A program made the translations under genes and the position numbers. The notes beneath the pieces are model-generated. The model was not told the DNA's origin. It did not search any database and worked only from the letters and a program-made list of their open reading frames with translations. Positions 1-13,105 of a stretch of DNA of 64,000 nucleotides are shown here, piece after piece (position 1 is the first letter of the stretch; the number at the start of each line of letters is the position of its first letter). Origin of the DNA: Syngnathus acus (lineage: Eukaryota; Chordata; Actinopteri; Syngnathiformes; Syngnathidae); contig NC_051088.1 of NCBI RefSeq assembly GCF_901709675.1, forward strand, positions 20,808,693 through 20,872,692, given 5' to 3'.

Positions 1-798
1 GTAATCATACATCATATCATTGATCACCTCGTGGATTTGCATTTTCCTTTTAAATCGTGTTCACGCACGATCCGCGTGGGAGTTTGTTCATTCATGTCTC
101 GGAGGGATGCTGTTTCATTAGTGAGCTTCATTTACAGTAGTTGCTAAGTGATAGCACCCGTGAAGACAAACACATCGAGGCATACGCCTACGCCTCACCA
201 ACAGTACTGTATATCTCAGATGGAGATGACAATTGTTTATCCTTCTAAAGGTTGAAGTGGAAAAACACGGCCCTTCCCCCTGACAATTAGCGTCTTCTCA
301 TTCAGTATTGTCTGCCAGTAGGTACGTAAATATAATCTCATAATCCCAATACTTTTATTCATTACGTTTTATAGAGAGGATCACATATTTCCAAAAGGTC
401 ATAAACATAAGACTGTTAAGGGAATACCTTGAGGACAGTGTTGATTAAAATTGATCATAATTATCTTTGTCGAGGTAGTATTTTTGATTGGATCCGTGTT
501 AAAAAAAAAAGAACTGGAACTAGTCTAATTGCTGCCTGTGTGGAGACTGTATGTTCTTGTATGCTATCAAAATGTTATAAATGATATAAATGAAATAATT
601 AAAAATAGGAAAAAATAATGTATTATATGAGCTTTTGGAAACGTACTTTTTTTGTAAGTTAAATGAAGATCTGATTTCTGACCGATTTATGCTGATAATT
701 TAGGTTCCTACAAAGTTTTTTTTGTGCCAAGTAAATACAGGTTGGTCTTTGACACTAACAAGACCCTTCAAGACAGAAGGAATGTTGAAACGGGTTAC
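1..798 (-). other. mbnl2 intron (partial), no exon seen
   Basis: AT-rich DNA downstream of the linker exon on the minus strand. I searched for the zinc-finger 3 exon (V-C-R-E-F-Q-R-G-N-C) and did not find it. No clear repeat. Confidence 0.6.
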
Positions 799-1002
799 CT
801 CCAGCTTGTCTGTTCGCAATAATTTTTGGTTGGCGGATGAAGCAGTAGCCAATGATGCAGGAGGGCTGCCTGGGACAATCATGGGTGTGCTGGGCAAGAT
901 TTCTGTGGGTACCAGGCCCATACTGTGCGACATGGGGGTCAGGTATGGCGTGTAGCTCAAACCTGCACTGGAGCCGAGACCCTGGCTGATTGGAAAGGTC
1001 TG
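799..1002 (-). CDS. mbnl2: mbnl2, third coding exon (linker between zinc-finger pairs), partial gene
   Basis: 68 codons in phase 0, read from an acceptor (TTTCTCTTGCAG) at 1003-1014 to the donor GAG|GTAACC at 798. The peptide begins QTFPISQGLGSS, contains GLVPTEILPSTPMIVPGSPP and ends NQKLLRTDKLE. This matches the proline-rich linker of MBNL2 better than that of MBNL1 or MBNL3, as recalled. The next exon should begin V-C-R-E and open zinc finger 3; no such exon is visible in bases 1-798, so it lies off the window. The acceptor is a NAGNAG (TTGCAGCAG), so the first Gln may be optional. Muscleblind proteins bind YGCY RNA motifs and control alternative splicing and mRNA localisation; in this family the linker spaces the two finger pairs. 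Confidence 0.94.
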
Positions 1003-1105
1003 CTGCAAGAGAAAGACAATTAACACTCATTCATTTAGCCATAGCCATTAAGCAGAATGGAAACAGCGAAACACGATGAGGTCATTTCCTTTCAGCAGCA
1101 CTGAC

Positions 1106-1270
1106 CATAGGTTGCATGGTGGTGCCGGGAATCATAAACTGCATCTGATGGGCCAGCATAGCAGCCGCTGTCTTCTGCTGGATCAGGTTATTGCGTCCGT
1201 TGATCTCCAGCTGGGTTTTCAGGTGAGCGGGCGGGTGCAGGTACTTGCAGTTTTCTCGCGTGCAGCGGCC
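1106..1270 (-). CDS. mbnl2: mbnl2, second coding exon (end of zinc finger 2)
   Basis: 55 codons in phase 0 between an acceptor (CATCCTTTTCAG) ending at 1271 and the donor ATG|GTCAGT at 1105. It opens [20 protein letters not shown] and continues through [19 protein letters not shown], the near-invariant muscleblind segment after finger 2. The finger 2 cysteines and histidine here are residues C61, C66 and H70; C53 comes from the preceding exon, giving the expected C-X7-C-X4-C-X3-H. The exon ends [15 protein letters not shown], resembling the MBNL2 paralogue. The upstream intron is about 8.5 kb and the downstream intron only 103 bases. Confidence 0.96.
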
Positions 1271-1456
1271 CTGAAAAGGATGACAAACAGACAGGGGCTC
1301 AGTATTTTGTGTAAATCATGAGGAAAACATTTGCTGTGGAGCGCAGCGACGCTTAAAATTCTTTGCGGCATCGATCGCATTAAACGATGCATTTGGTGGG
1401 GTTTTGAATTCATAACGATTTCTGCTGTTCATTACCGCTTATGTCCAAATATTTGT

Positions 1457-1655
1457 GATGGGAAAATGAAGCTTCATGAACCAGTTGTTGTATTCTTTGG
1501 CTCCTCTAGATGGGAATGTTGGTTTAAAGTGAGGATTTTAAGAAATGGCAAGTCGGTAGACTTTCAGCTCTTCGGTGAACAGAGAGTGCCATCTAGAGGT
1601 CTAAGTAAACACAACGGGTTCATGAATCATCTTGAAGCTTCATTTGCCCATCATT
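1457..1655. mobile_element. MITE, GATGGGAAAATGAAGCTTC family, copy 1
   Basis: About 200 bases with imperfect terminal inverted repeats: the left end reads GATGGGAAAATGAAGCTTCA and the right end reads as its inverse (GAAGCTTCATTTGCCCATCA). Interior landmarks are a CCTCTAGATGG block near the left end and a CATCTAGAGG block near the right end. The same element recurs, inverted, at 38639-38818 and 40258-40455. It has no coding capacity; the transposase superfamily cannot be named from the sequence alone. Confidence 0.8.
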
Positions 1656-4012
1656 ACCAAAAAGTGCATTGTTTTGGGGATTTAAAGATCCATTTCTGTA
1701 TTTTTCTCTTTCACTTCTTGTAGCAATATCGCAATCCTACCTAATAATTATGACCATCGAAATGTTCATTGCATAATCTAATGGCAAACGGTAAGACAAG
1801 TATTTGATGCAGCGCTAACTGCGAGCAGAACTTAAGAAAGAAAAGGTTATGAAGGAGTGAATGTGGGTCGAGGTTGTCAGAGGGACACGACAGCGCTGAG
1901 AGCAACATGCTGGCCATGACATAGCACATCTTGTGAGGGGCGGAGCCAAAGCCAAGCGTGATGAGAATCACAAACAACTCAGAAGCTGTGTTGCTAAGAC
2001 GCTGTTCCTGCTGTCTTCTTCATCATTGCAGGAAGAGCAAGGAGAATCACGTCTAGCTCCTTTCCAGAGATATTTATTTGTGGAATTTTATAATACAATT
2101 CAGACCATCTCAATGAGCACTTCTAGCAAGATTAAGGGGCTTTTTTTTTTAACTGCTTCATCGGAAAGATACAGAAATGGAATACGTCCACAGGAAGAAT
2201 GCCAGATCCAAATTATTTTCCCCCCTCAACCTGTTTACATACATGCTGTCAGCTATGTTGAGTTCTGGGATTTAATCATAGAAGGCTTCCAGCAAGGAAA
2301 ATGACTAACAAGAGAAACCTAATAAAAAAAACTGCGTATTGTTTTCAAATTGTAACCAACTCCACAAAACATTACTCATTTGGCAATGTTGATATATATA
2401 TTTTCCACCCCAAAGTAAATCAATAGGACTATATCGCTAAGACTAAAACCTAGGTGTGAATGCCTCAAAGCCGGTGGCGTGCAGAGAGAGCTGCAATGTT
2501 TCTGTAATGATGAAGCGACTCATCCTTACTGACCTCTACACCCCGCAGTGAGCTGCTCAAACCTCCTCCTTTATATGCCTCACATGAACCAACTCACACC
2601 TGCCCACACATATGCATATTAAATGCCTGGATCACAACAAGCATCACCCACACACACCAACACTGCCATGCTTGAGGACACACACACACACAAACAAAGC
2701 GGCTATGTCATAAAGGAATACAATGTTTGCACGGAAATTCAAAAAATGGACACGTTAAAATATACACACACACACTGCAGAGCCACACTCCTTACTTTGT
2801 CCATTATGTGGACTTTAAGTGGAGTCATTTTCTCCTGAATGTTGCCACTCACAGACTACTCATTAATATTTCTTTCCCATTTAAAAGGATGAGGTAAATT
2901 GTGGCTACGTTCCATAGATGTTTCATGAGGTACAGCTCAGTCAAACTGAATGCAGCCTTCGCTAAATTTGTTTCAAACTTTCTGCCATTCTCACTTGATT
3001 TTTGCTATAATTAGGTTTATCTATTTTGTCCTTGTGGCAAGTTTAGTGTTTCTATTCAGGGTATCAACATAGTGTAATTGAAACTACTTAGTATTTCATT
3101 TCTAAGAAAAGCCCCAAAACTTGAGAGGACACAAAGTGAGGTGATATATCTAAATTGTGTGATTCCAGCAGACACTCATCAAATGACAATGCAACCACTC
3201 ATGTAAAATGATGCATTCATTCATCCGAGAGGGAGGTGTTAAATGCTATTTTGGATGGTAGCGAATACAGACATTACCCACATCATGCCTGCCTGTTCAA
3301 CATCTAAGAGTTCAAACATTTACTGCATGGTGACTGCTTTACTTTTGGCTGTCTGGGATTAGTAATAAAGCTCATTATCAGAGGTCTAGTCGGTGGTCAG
3401 CCACACTAACTGCAAAAAAAATAATGCACCTCATAATTTTGTGCAGTGGTAATAGTTCTAGCCTCGAAATAGATTGCAAAAGGTCAAGTATCCCTTGCGC
3501 AAGAAACATCCTTTGCTAGCTGCTGCACTGTTTACGTGCCCCTTTGCTCCGACACTCCTTGGACAGATCTGACATCCCCAGTTTGGACTTGACCTTGACA
3601 TCTTCATGTGTGGTACAAAACATCTCCGCCTCTATCTGAATAAATGCTGGAAATCTGTGGGTGGCACACACACAGAAGGCCAGTCTTCTATCAAGCCTGC
3701 AGAATAGTGCTTCAGTTGTGGGTCCCTCCCTTCACCACTAACAATTTGCATTTTGCCTTCAATGCTGACTCTATCCTCCGGCCTGCTAAGGCACTAGCGG
3801 AGCGACGAGGGAATGACTGTAGCATCAGGCTTCAGTAAGTCTTCCGTACTCACAATAATTAATGTAATTTTAATTAGTGCTTAACGTATTATTTAACATT
3901 TGATGATCCTAATTTCCCAAGTAGCAGCTCATTGAAATGAACCAATTAGTTCTTTGTATGCTGTTATCGCATTTAATTATAATGGTTGCCGATCAGTTTC
4001 CAACTCTTGCTT

Positions 4013-4090
4013 GATGACTGCTGGGATAAGCTCCAGCATGCTCGCGACCCTGGTGAGGATAAGTGGTTCAGGAGATGGAAGGATGGATGG
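4013..4090 (+). mobile_element. SINE 3'-end fragment
   Basis: Reads GCTGGGATAAGCTCCAGCAT, then a CGCGACCCTGGTGAGGATAAG-like stretch, GTGGTTCAGGAGATGG and a short GGAT tail. It is a diverged copy of the 3' end of the SINE at 18617-18967. Confidence 0.7.
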
Positions 4091-6769
4091 ACTAAATTAA
4101 AATGGAACACAATTGAGGTTAGCGTGTAAGTACGGCCCTCGACAACTGTTCCAATTTCTCACTTTCGGAAAATCAATTCCCCACACCTTTTGCAGGCTTT
4201 TCATACATTACATGGACGACAAAAATCTTGCCAGGCAACGTAATCGGTTAATGAACCAGCCGGGTCTTGGGCTATTCAAAGCTTCCGACCTTATGGGAGC
4301 ACTTTTGGAAGGATGTTTCTGTTGTGCTGGACTGTGTATAAATTGGCACGCCATCAATTCTCCTAACCTCTTATCCTCTAGTGGCGCATAGGTGTGCTGG
4401 AGCCTACCCTTCCTGTGTATTTTAGTTGCACCCCGCAGGTAGAACCAGACCACACAAATGAAGATGCAGGCATGCGAGGAGAGATGTAAGATGGAACACT
4501 CAAAGTAAATACTGTATACAGTGAATGTAATGCAGTAAAACAGGTGACAAAAAGAATCAGATTGCTCCAGCCAGGATACTACCTCTAAGTAGTCAAGGAC
4601 TGGATGCACACGGACAGAGTTTCGCTTCATTCTCCAAATCAGAAAGAAAAAAAAAGCTTCCTCGAAGGGATTGTGTTTCGTTTTAAGCGAAATGCAGATT
4701 TCAAATGGTAAGGACTCTTGAACCGCAGCGTGAAAATCCGGAAGAACTGATCACCAAATGCTTACTGCTTCCATTTAAGCTTGTAATGGAGAATGTTGAT
4801 CAGTGGCGGAAAAACAAGTCAATTAAGGTAACCCTACTTTTGTTTCCTTGATTTAACCCGGTAAAAAAAACGCTTTTAATATGGAAAAATATAATCACCA
4901 AAAATATCTTAAGCACTCAGACCTACTAGTGGAAACATAGTCTTTATCAACCGCCGCCATTGTTGTGACTATAATATGAACATGTGGCGTAATATCTGGT
5001 CAAAACATGTGAAGTGGCATCTGATCCTTATTTGCAAAACTTGTTTCTATTGCCAAAATGTGCATTTTCCTTCTCTTGATTTCCAGCAGGTATATTCTCG
5101 CAATCCTTGAAAGTTCTAATAAAAATAGGTGGATGGAAACCCTCCGAGTGACTGATCCAAATCATCATCACTTGTGAAAGGTTATGGCCCTGCAGTTTTG
5201 AAGAGCTGGTCATCTTTAATCCAAGTGGAGCTCTGCTTTAGCTAATCTGATCATCTGTGACCTGCTGAGACATGGAACCCACCATCCCAAGCGTCTCTAA
5301 TCTACACTCGCACAATACAGCACAGTACACAGACTCATTATCTAGGAATCCCTTTTACATGGTAGATAGAGTATTTGCAGCCTGTGCAGTGTGATGCCGT
5401 GAAAAATAAAGGTGGCAGAATTCCTGTCAAACACGAACTTAAACTCACCAAATTGGTGAGACTTCAAAAAAATGGGTTACACACTTTTTATGTCCTACTT
5501 TAAACGAAACTGTGTCACAATCCCAAGAGAGAACAGCAGGCCTTTTTCTAATTTTGTTTCAGTCACTCTTGGCTTTCAAGGCAGTGAGTACTGGAGCGCT
5601 CTAAAAATAAAAATAAAATCTACTACAAATGCAAATGAAACCACAAATTGAAGTTAGATTTTGTTGCTTCATTTGAACGCATGTCAGGGCATGCTGAGAA
5701 GTTGTTTAAATCCATTGGACAGATAAAGGAAGATAATGAGATGGAAGGAAGAGCGCAGATCTGTGCATCAAAGCCTCTTTCGAACATACTCAGCAGATAG
5801 GGGCCCAGGCTGCTTACTCCCCCACTTTGGAGATTATTAAAGCTTTGGTTGCTGACAAAAGAAAGTTAGAGGTATCGGTTCATAATTTAAAATAGAAGGT
5901 AAGCAAGAAGCAGGTGAGTGAAACTCATTGAAGTTGACGGGGCCACAGACCAATTTGATGTCAAGAAGGCTGGACAGATAAAATCACCAGGTAACCATTA
6001 GCCAAGAAATATTTATCTTAAGAATGACATTAGGGAATTATTCGAATAGAATGAACTAGCACAAAAATAAAAACAATCTATGATTTCTGAGGGGAACAGT
6101 GCAATTTGCTTCAGTTTATCGACATATTAAAACTGATCACAGTGATTGTCTTGAAAGGCACAAAACTAGGTCACACATTATGAATATATTGCAGTTCTTA
6201 ATTAAATAAATTTGTCAAAATTATATTAAATACATTTTCTACACCTACACACATACACGCAAGTTTATATAAGTTTTACAATAATAATATATAGACATAT
6301 ATATATATATATTTATTATTAGATGATCAGATTAGACATATATTTATTATATAACAATAATATATATAATATATATATTTATAATTCATACTTAACCGAT
6401 CATCAGAGACCGCTGGAGACTTGAAAATACAATTTTGCAGATGTTGATTGCCATTCACCTTTTTATGCCGAAAGGGAATGGAGCCTTGCCTTGATCGGCT
6501 TGTTGTTTGACAGCTGTGATAAGTCCCCAAGGATGCTCTCTTGTGGGTTGAAGGCATCCTGAGGCGTATGTGCGGTTGAAAAAAAAAAACAGTCTGCATC
6601 AAGCGAAACCACTCAGGGCTAAAGTGGAAGTAGCTCTTTGGGCTTAAGAACCATATTTGATAACTCAAAATGGAAGGCATGTCACACTTAGAAACTGCAC
6701 CGTGTGATTTTCTTCTACCTACCAATCAGTGAAATGTATTTAAAAACAAGATTGACAAAAAACTGACTG

Positions 6770-6843
6770 GCAATCTTTAACCCAAAGTCAGCTTCGATAG
6801 GCTCTTAATGAGGACAAGCTGTAAAGAAAATAGATGGATGGAA
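6770..6843 (+). mobile_element. Degenerate SINE 3'-end fragment
   Basis: Contains GATAGGCTCTTAATGAGGAC and AAGCTGTAAAGAAAATAGAT followed by GGATGG, an old relic of the same SINE tail. Confidence 0.45.
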
Positions 6844-9266
6844 ACTTTTTGTTTTTCAGAAAAAGAGATCTTGCAGTACTAGTATAGAGTTAACGTTTTT
6901 ATCAATTTCAATAAATTATGTAGTATAAGGATTGCCCTAAAGTGCCCTTTAGTGAAAGAGACACGATCAATACACCAGGGTCCAGTGACTCAAACAGCTA
7001 CAGGCTGGGTTTTATTTGAATACCGCTGCATGCAAGTAAACATATTGATCATACTTTTCAGCCATGTCATTACTTTGCTTTTTTCCTGCTTTTTCAATGG
7101 AAACCAAATGTTTAGAGGAAAGCAGTTTAAAAATAATGTTCATTGATATATGCGGCATCTACAATTCCAAGTATGATTGTGGTCAGTTTTAAGTGATATT
7201 AATGTCGGAATAGCATTGTTACTATAAATGAATAAATAATAAATAAATCCAATGTTTCACTCAGACAAGAATGAATACATAAATAATGTTTCTTAATTCT
7301 GACACATTTTTACATGTGACTGTGATGTTATGCTCGGTTCATTACAGCCTGGTTTTTTTTTTGGGTGAAATGGATTAAAACCTATTTCGGTAGCAGGCCC
7401 CTAAAGATTGCTTTAGTTGCCTCATTAGACTGAACCAATTAAGAAGAAATCTGTCTCATTATAAGTGACGGCCCCTGTGGGACATTTGTCTGAATTGTTT
7501 GTAACTACCTAATACTGTGTGTGCACTTGCATGTGAAAAGATGAAAATGAAATGCATGTAGCAGACTTTTCATTTGATTAAAAAATAAAAAGTCTAAGTG
7601 TCTGGTGATTCAATTCAATTTCCACTTGCACTAACCCTGACCGTTGAAATGCAACAATAATATCTGAACCGAAAATCGTTTCTGAATCGAATCGTGACCC
7701 TGAAAATCAGAATTGAATCGCCAGAAACTTAGAGATTCGCACCCACAATCAAAAGCATTGTATTTAAAATCTTGTCTGTTGTTATTATGACGATGCACCA
7801 GAGGGTTAATCGTGATATTAAAGACATATGCCAGAGTGCAGTGATGGTAAGTAACAAAATGGTGTTTGTATACATCTGTGACCTTTCTGAAAAACAAATA
7901 CATGGCGAGAGCTGTTGGTTTTTCATGCATGATATAGAAGTTACCAGAACCAAATAGAAGAGAGAAAAGCAGACACACAAAGATCAGACTGAGATGTAGG
8001 AATTAGACGAGGTGGAAATAAACATCAATAATTTAAAGCAGCACTAAAGTTCAAACATAGAGTAAACCTCCCACCCACCTACCCACAGATCACCTGAGGT
8101 GCATGAAACATCGACAATACAGTAGCAGGAAGAATTTCTCTGAAGCTGCCTTCAACTCATCAAATGTGAGGATGGTTTCGAGTCTGGAGAGCAAATTTCA
8201 AATAAAAATGTTTTCCATTCCCCCCTAAAAAACAAATCCTTTTTCAGTACTGTGGCTTGCAGAGTGATGGGAAATGAGGATGACTCAGAGATAGTGGGTG
8301 GACTGAGACCAGGTGAGACACTGGTACAGCAGATGGGCAGAGTTCTGTGCTCATTCGAACCAACACATAAGCAGCAGAGAAGGCAATTCTGCAGAATATT
8401 TCTTCTAATCAATCATTTCTGTTTTAGCTTCAGCGTTTGGGCCAAGGAGGCAAAAAGCGTTGCACCCTGCAATGGTTCCAAGACCGAACAAAAAAATCTT
8501 TAGCCAGTAAAAATGATCACCAACCAGCATTTGACATAAGGAACAAGATATATGCAGCATTGTATGGACCAGGCTTGCTAAATTCAAGCTTATAAAGCTT
8601 TACTGCCAATTTTATGATGAACTTTTGAAAGGGCAAATAATAAATAAACTGCAAAAACGCGTCAACTCTGTGTCAGACAGAGCAGTCAACTGCCATCGCC
8701 ATACGGAACGGCCATCTTGGACATGTGTCATCAAGCCGGTTACATCTTCCTCATGCCAATACATCAATAAATGAATATATCCACGGCAGCTTTCTTAATC
8801 TCCCTCATTCACCTGCTTTAAATGATTTGGACTCGATGGCACAATGTTGTCACATTCCTGAATAAAATACACTCCACTGTAAAAGCGATATCATGAAATA
8901 CGTACATAGGTAATTCTGGATATTAGTCAACTTCTTGCTTATCTCCTATGGCTGGACATTTTTTTTTAAATGAGCCAGCTGAGGCTTGTGTCTGCATGTG
9001 AGGAGGACCATTCAAGCAATAGATGAGGTGGGGAGTCCACCATCCCGGTGAGTACCTCACCGTGTATGTGCAAATGACCTCAGGGGACCACTGGCTCATA
9101 CTGTACTGCACCCACACATTCCCCACCACGTTTGCTTAGTGTGGCCCATTGCAAGAGGATTACATGGAGGAATGCAGCCAAGCCCATATTTTTAAACTAG
9201 AGCGGAGCAGGGGTCGAAGAGCAGAAGTTCATGTACACTACAGGCCCTATTTTTGTTGCGAGCGCA

Positions 9267-9371
9267 AAATATTGGTCCATATATAAGGCGCACCTGATTA
9301 TAAGGCGTGCTGTCGGCTTTTGAGAAAATTGGAGGTTTTTAGGTGCGCCTTGTAGTGCGGAAAATACGGTA
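9267..9371. mobile_element. Truncated MITE of the TACCGTATTTTCC family
   Basis: Only the right-hand part is present: TATTGGTCCATATATAAGGC, then GTCGGCTTTTGAGAAAATTG and the terminal GTGCGGAAAATACGGTA. It closely follows the right end of the copy at 20821-21131. Confidence 0.8.
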
Positions 9372-9788
9372 TTACAAAGTAGGTAGTTTGAGGTCAGTTT
9401 GTGTTGTGCGTGTGTGTTGTTTGATCTTGACAAGGAACCTGGAATAGAAGTCCTGCAATGACTTCTTGAGTAGACCAGACATGTACCCTCACAGATGATG
9501 GACATTAGATAGGCATGGTGACAATGGAAGAACTTACCAAATAAAACTTCAAAAGCATCTTTGTGGTGACAGTGAGCATGACAAGAGACCTCTCTGGCCT
9601 TTAGCGTCAAAGGTCAAGATGATCAACTAACTGCTGCACAGCATTGAGCTAATTTGAGCATATGACAGAATACACCAGTCAAGGAACTTCAAAACTGTCA
9701 CCCTTAAATTGGACTCAAATTATTTTTCTAACATTGTTTACATTCTTTGGAGGTTGAGTGATACTATACTGTAAAAGAATATCCTTAC

Positions 9789-9962
9789 CTTTAAAGAGTC
9801 AAAACACGCAATCACTCTCCCATTTTCCACTTGGCAGCTTTTAGATGGGTGGGCAAATTTGCACTCTTCATCACTGCGTGAGCAAGTCCCTCTCTGAAAC
9901 TGCCGACACACTTCCAAGGTCAGCCATTTTGTGTCACGTATAGAGGCAATATTCAAAGCCAT
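9789..9962 (-). CDS. mbnl2: mbnl2, first coding exon (start codon, zinc finger 1)
   Basis: 58 codons from ATG at 9962 to the donor AAG|GTAAGG at 9788. The start is fixed by the family N-terminus [24 protein letters not shown] with [13 protein letters not shown] is the MBNL2 version. Zinc finger 1 is C19-X7-C27-X6-C34-X3-H38 and is intact. The exon then reads [19 protein letters not shown], so it also supplies C53, the first ligand of finger 2. Upstream on the minus strand an acceptor with a pyrimidine tract (CTGCTCCTCAG) ends at 10022. The exon therefore probably runs 9789-10021, with about 59 bases of 5' UTR. That UTR boundary is inferred; the coding part is near certain. Confidence 0.97.
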
Positions 9963-10021
9963 GGCTGCGTTGCTGGCTTGGTTGTAGGAGAGCTGCTCAG
10001 TTTAAGGAGGAGGCCCGTCCT
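9963..10021 (-). other. mbnl2: Probable 5' UTR part of the mbnl2 first coding exon
   Basis: Between the mbnl2 ATG and an upstream minus-strand acceptor (T/C-rich stretch, then CTCCTCAG ending at 10022). A 5' UTR intron just ahead of the first coding exon is usual for vertebrate muscleblind genes. The acceptor is read by eye, not confirmed by a transcript. Confidence 0.5.
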
Positions 10022-12840
10022 CTGAGGAGCAGTTACAACGTATTCCAGAAGAAGAAAAAAACAATTGATGGAAGTTACAGATGAAAATTATCCACTCTCA
10101 GTCAGTGGATTTGATTGGTCTCAGGAGACAGGAAAGGGACTGGTGAAGTCTTGAGTGTTAGCAGAGCATGGGACTGCACTGCTGCAGTCGTATTTGCCTG
10201 TTAAACTGGGGATTGTTCATCATTCAGCAAGACTCAAGTGCCACCTCAGGCGAAGCACACAAAGCATGGTCCTAGATGAGTTTAACTGCTTGTCCCAATG
10301 TCTCCAAAAATGTATCCACAATGGGGAACAGGAAGAAGTTGAAAGTGTTGAAGTGAAGTGTCCTATCGTGACGAGAGACGAACTCAAGAACTCTTCAAAA
10401 CTAGCCAGGGATCATCCAGTAGGAATGCTGTCTCACATGGAACCTTCTGTCAGCAATCTGGAGTAGAGAGAGAAAGATAAACAGAAGAAGAATATTGGTG
10501 AGATTATGGATGTTTTCATCTTTTGTGGCTCATTAAAATACATGACAGTCAACCAGTGAAGCAATTATTCAACATACAAAGAAGGGAATGTCCAAAACTT
10601 CAGTGAGGGTCAAGACGAGAGAACCTCTGGATCTGATTTACCCAGTATAATCATGCTGGTTTGATGATATAGTCAAAGGAAAACCAACCAGCACAGAATT
10701 ATTCTGGGCAGCTGTGCAGAAGCCAGAGAGTGACTGAGACAGATGCATATGCCAGTGCTGGACATGGTTATGACCCAGGCCGGGGTCATGAGACTGGTTG
10801 CCCACTATCAAAGTTAGATATTGGCTAACTGACACATCTGTTTATGTGCATACATATATTTGTATCAATTTCCTCTATACAAAAAAATATGTATCTGGGT
10901 GCTACGAGTGTGGATCTTTGTGTAACTAGTCCACCAACACTATGCTGCCCCAACTCTCTTGAATCCAGGACATTGTCTAACAGAACCTGTCCCACTTGTC
11001 TGATCACAGCTAACGAAATGAGAACCTTCTCAGCCAAATGGTCCAGAAGAGTAGTTTCACTCTCCAAGGCATGATTTAATTTCACAATGTCTCCCCACAG
11101 GAGAGGCTTTTGCTGTAGAGGAGACATTGAGGTGAAAATCATGCCAGAGCTGACCTTTAACAATTAAACCTCATTATTTTTAGAACTCATAAAATGTCTA
11201 TCTCACTTTGTCCGAATGTACGTATGTAAGGGGCAGAGTGCCATTTTCGCCCCTCTAAAACTTTACGACATTTCAGTCAAATAATTAATTTGTGGGTTGA
11301 GAAAAGATCCATCATATAGTTTTAGTTTTGTGGGTTAGGGTTAGGTTTAGGGTCCTGGACATTCTCGATGTAAAACCGAAGACTGCTTTGGACCACTCCG
11401 GTATAAGTTGTGCACGCAGCTTTGGTTTAACCTTGGGTCGATTCAGGTCTTAATACAGCATACACTTTGTTTGGCTTAGCCTAGTTGAGCTCTTGCTAGT
11501 GTCTGCCGTAGTTTATACAGAGCTGAACCAGTGGTCTTCAGGCACAACGAAGGAAGTCAAGGCCCGATGGGAAAACCGAAATGACCTGTTAAGCAGGACA
11601 TACTATGTACATATAGAAATACACCACAGTAGAAGACCTTATGGATTACTGATGCTTACTAAGTCCAGATGGCAAGGGCATTATCTGACTAGTCTGCTTA
11701 ATTGTGAGAGTCAGCGGAACTGGGGAGTCTCAAGTGAAAGTCCTTGACTTGACCTCTGAATACCTCATACGTAAGCTATTAGTCTGGTGTGCACTCTATG
11801 GCTGTTAGATTTGATCTGAGCTTATTGTGTTCATTGTGACTATAGGTTAGTAGGACAGCGGCCAAGTTAGGCCTACTGAAATTATGATATGATATTATTA
11901 TAATTACAGTTATGGTAAATTGTGATTGATAACGTGCCAGACATTTTCAATAGGAGTGATTTAAGAGTGTGTGATTTCACAAGGACTAAGCTAACGTTGT
12001 GATGCAACACAAGAAGCATTTTACAGAGTCAGCGAATTGGCAGCATAATAGCCTTAGCTCGTGACCCAAATGGCCCTGTTCATGATATGCGCCAGGCCTT
12101 TCTCCTTATTGGATGAGATGACTAACCACTCTCAATCACACATTTTGAATACTAAAATAAGCTGCATTTTGCGGTGTAGTTCTTAGAGTACTAACGAGAT
12201 TCAGGCAAGTAATCACCTGCAATTACGGCGTTAGTCAGAATTGACAAGGAAGCATGACGAAATAATGTTCCTGAAACGTTTTGTTAAGATGGACAATGGG
12301 CCAAGTAAGAACATTTTGGTGTGAATCTAGATAAAATTACAGCTCATGAAACCTCAGTGTAAACATTTGTGACTGTGAACACTCTTGATGGTGGAAACCC
12401 TAATAACAGCATCGTGTGATATGAAGACGTCTATCATACGATATAACTCAGTATCATGTTATTTTAGATTTTTATCTAAAGATTTTTTCATTTAATCCTT
12501 TGCACTTAATTGCATTGTTGAGAACTTGTTGTAGTAGCTACCGAATATTTTAATTGGAATTTATTTGGCCACTAGATACCGGTGTTTCGTTTATTTTTTT
12601 TAATTAAACGTTTAATCATCATTACATATCATATATGGTAACTTTTTGTTCATATCATACAGCACAACTCCAACCGCTTGTCTTATTTTATTTTTGCCAG
12701 GAAGGCGCCATAGTTTCAGTCTTCAAGAGCTGTGTTGTTTTTGTCTTTTTTTTTTTTTTTTTGGTGTGCTGTTTTTTTTGTCTTGACCCTTTGTGAACTT
12801 TTCCAGCGCTTTGGCCGTGACATTCCTGGAAGGAGCGAGA
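10022..12840. other. Non-coding interval upstream of mbnl2
   Basis: No exon or recognisable repeat family was supported here. Open frames at 10155-10466 and 10825-11163 show no known domain and no splice-compatible partners. If the mbnl2 promoter is farther right, this is 5' UTR intron. Confidence 0.5.
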
Positions 12841-13035
12841 TCTGATTTCGATGAAGGGAATGTCTGCGCTATTTGACTGTGACGGCCACGGGGCGTTCCG
12901 ATTATTTGCGCCTGTGATGAGCAGCATTTTTCACCGCCGTTTTGTTCAGCACATGTGTCAGCACTGTTGGAAAGTCTGCATTGGTGAGGCTGAATGGATG
13001 GCTGATGGAGTTGAGGATGAGGAGAGAGACCGCGG
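12841..13035. other. CpG-bearing unique segment, possible conserved non-coding element
   Basis: More CpG dinucleotides than its surroundings (for example GACGGCCACGGGGCGTTCCG) in otherwise AT-rich DNA, with no repeat similarity inside the window. It may be regulatory or an unrecognised 5' exon of mbnl2. Nothing stronger can be said. Confidence 0.2.
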
Positions 13036-13105
13036 ATGTGTGCCTACAACTGTGAGTCCACGCTTGGGCATGAGGTGGATTAAAATGTCAAGTCATATTT
13101 AATCA

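Larger units (their letters stand above)
1271..9788 (-). other. mbnl2 8.5-kb intron between coding exons 1 and 2
   Basis: Bounded by the donor AAG|GTAAGG (9788) and the acceptor TTTTCAG (1271). It holds a ~200-base MITE (1457-1655), SINE 3' scraps (4013-4090 and 6770-6843), a truncated copy of the TACCGTATT MITE family (9267-9371), CA-rich tracts around 2670-2780 and an AT dinucleotide patch near 6280-6380. Open frames here have no recognisable protein character. No alternative mbnl2 exon was recognised. Confidence 0.75.

Noticed and set aside
1076-1321. Plus-strand 81-codon frame
   Set aside because: Antisense of the mbnl2 zinc-finger exon.
10825-11163. A 112-residue minus-strand frame upstream of mbnl2
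   Set aside because: No domain, no splice-compatible junction to mbnl2 and ordinary composition; it could at most be 5' UTR intron.
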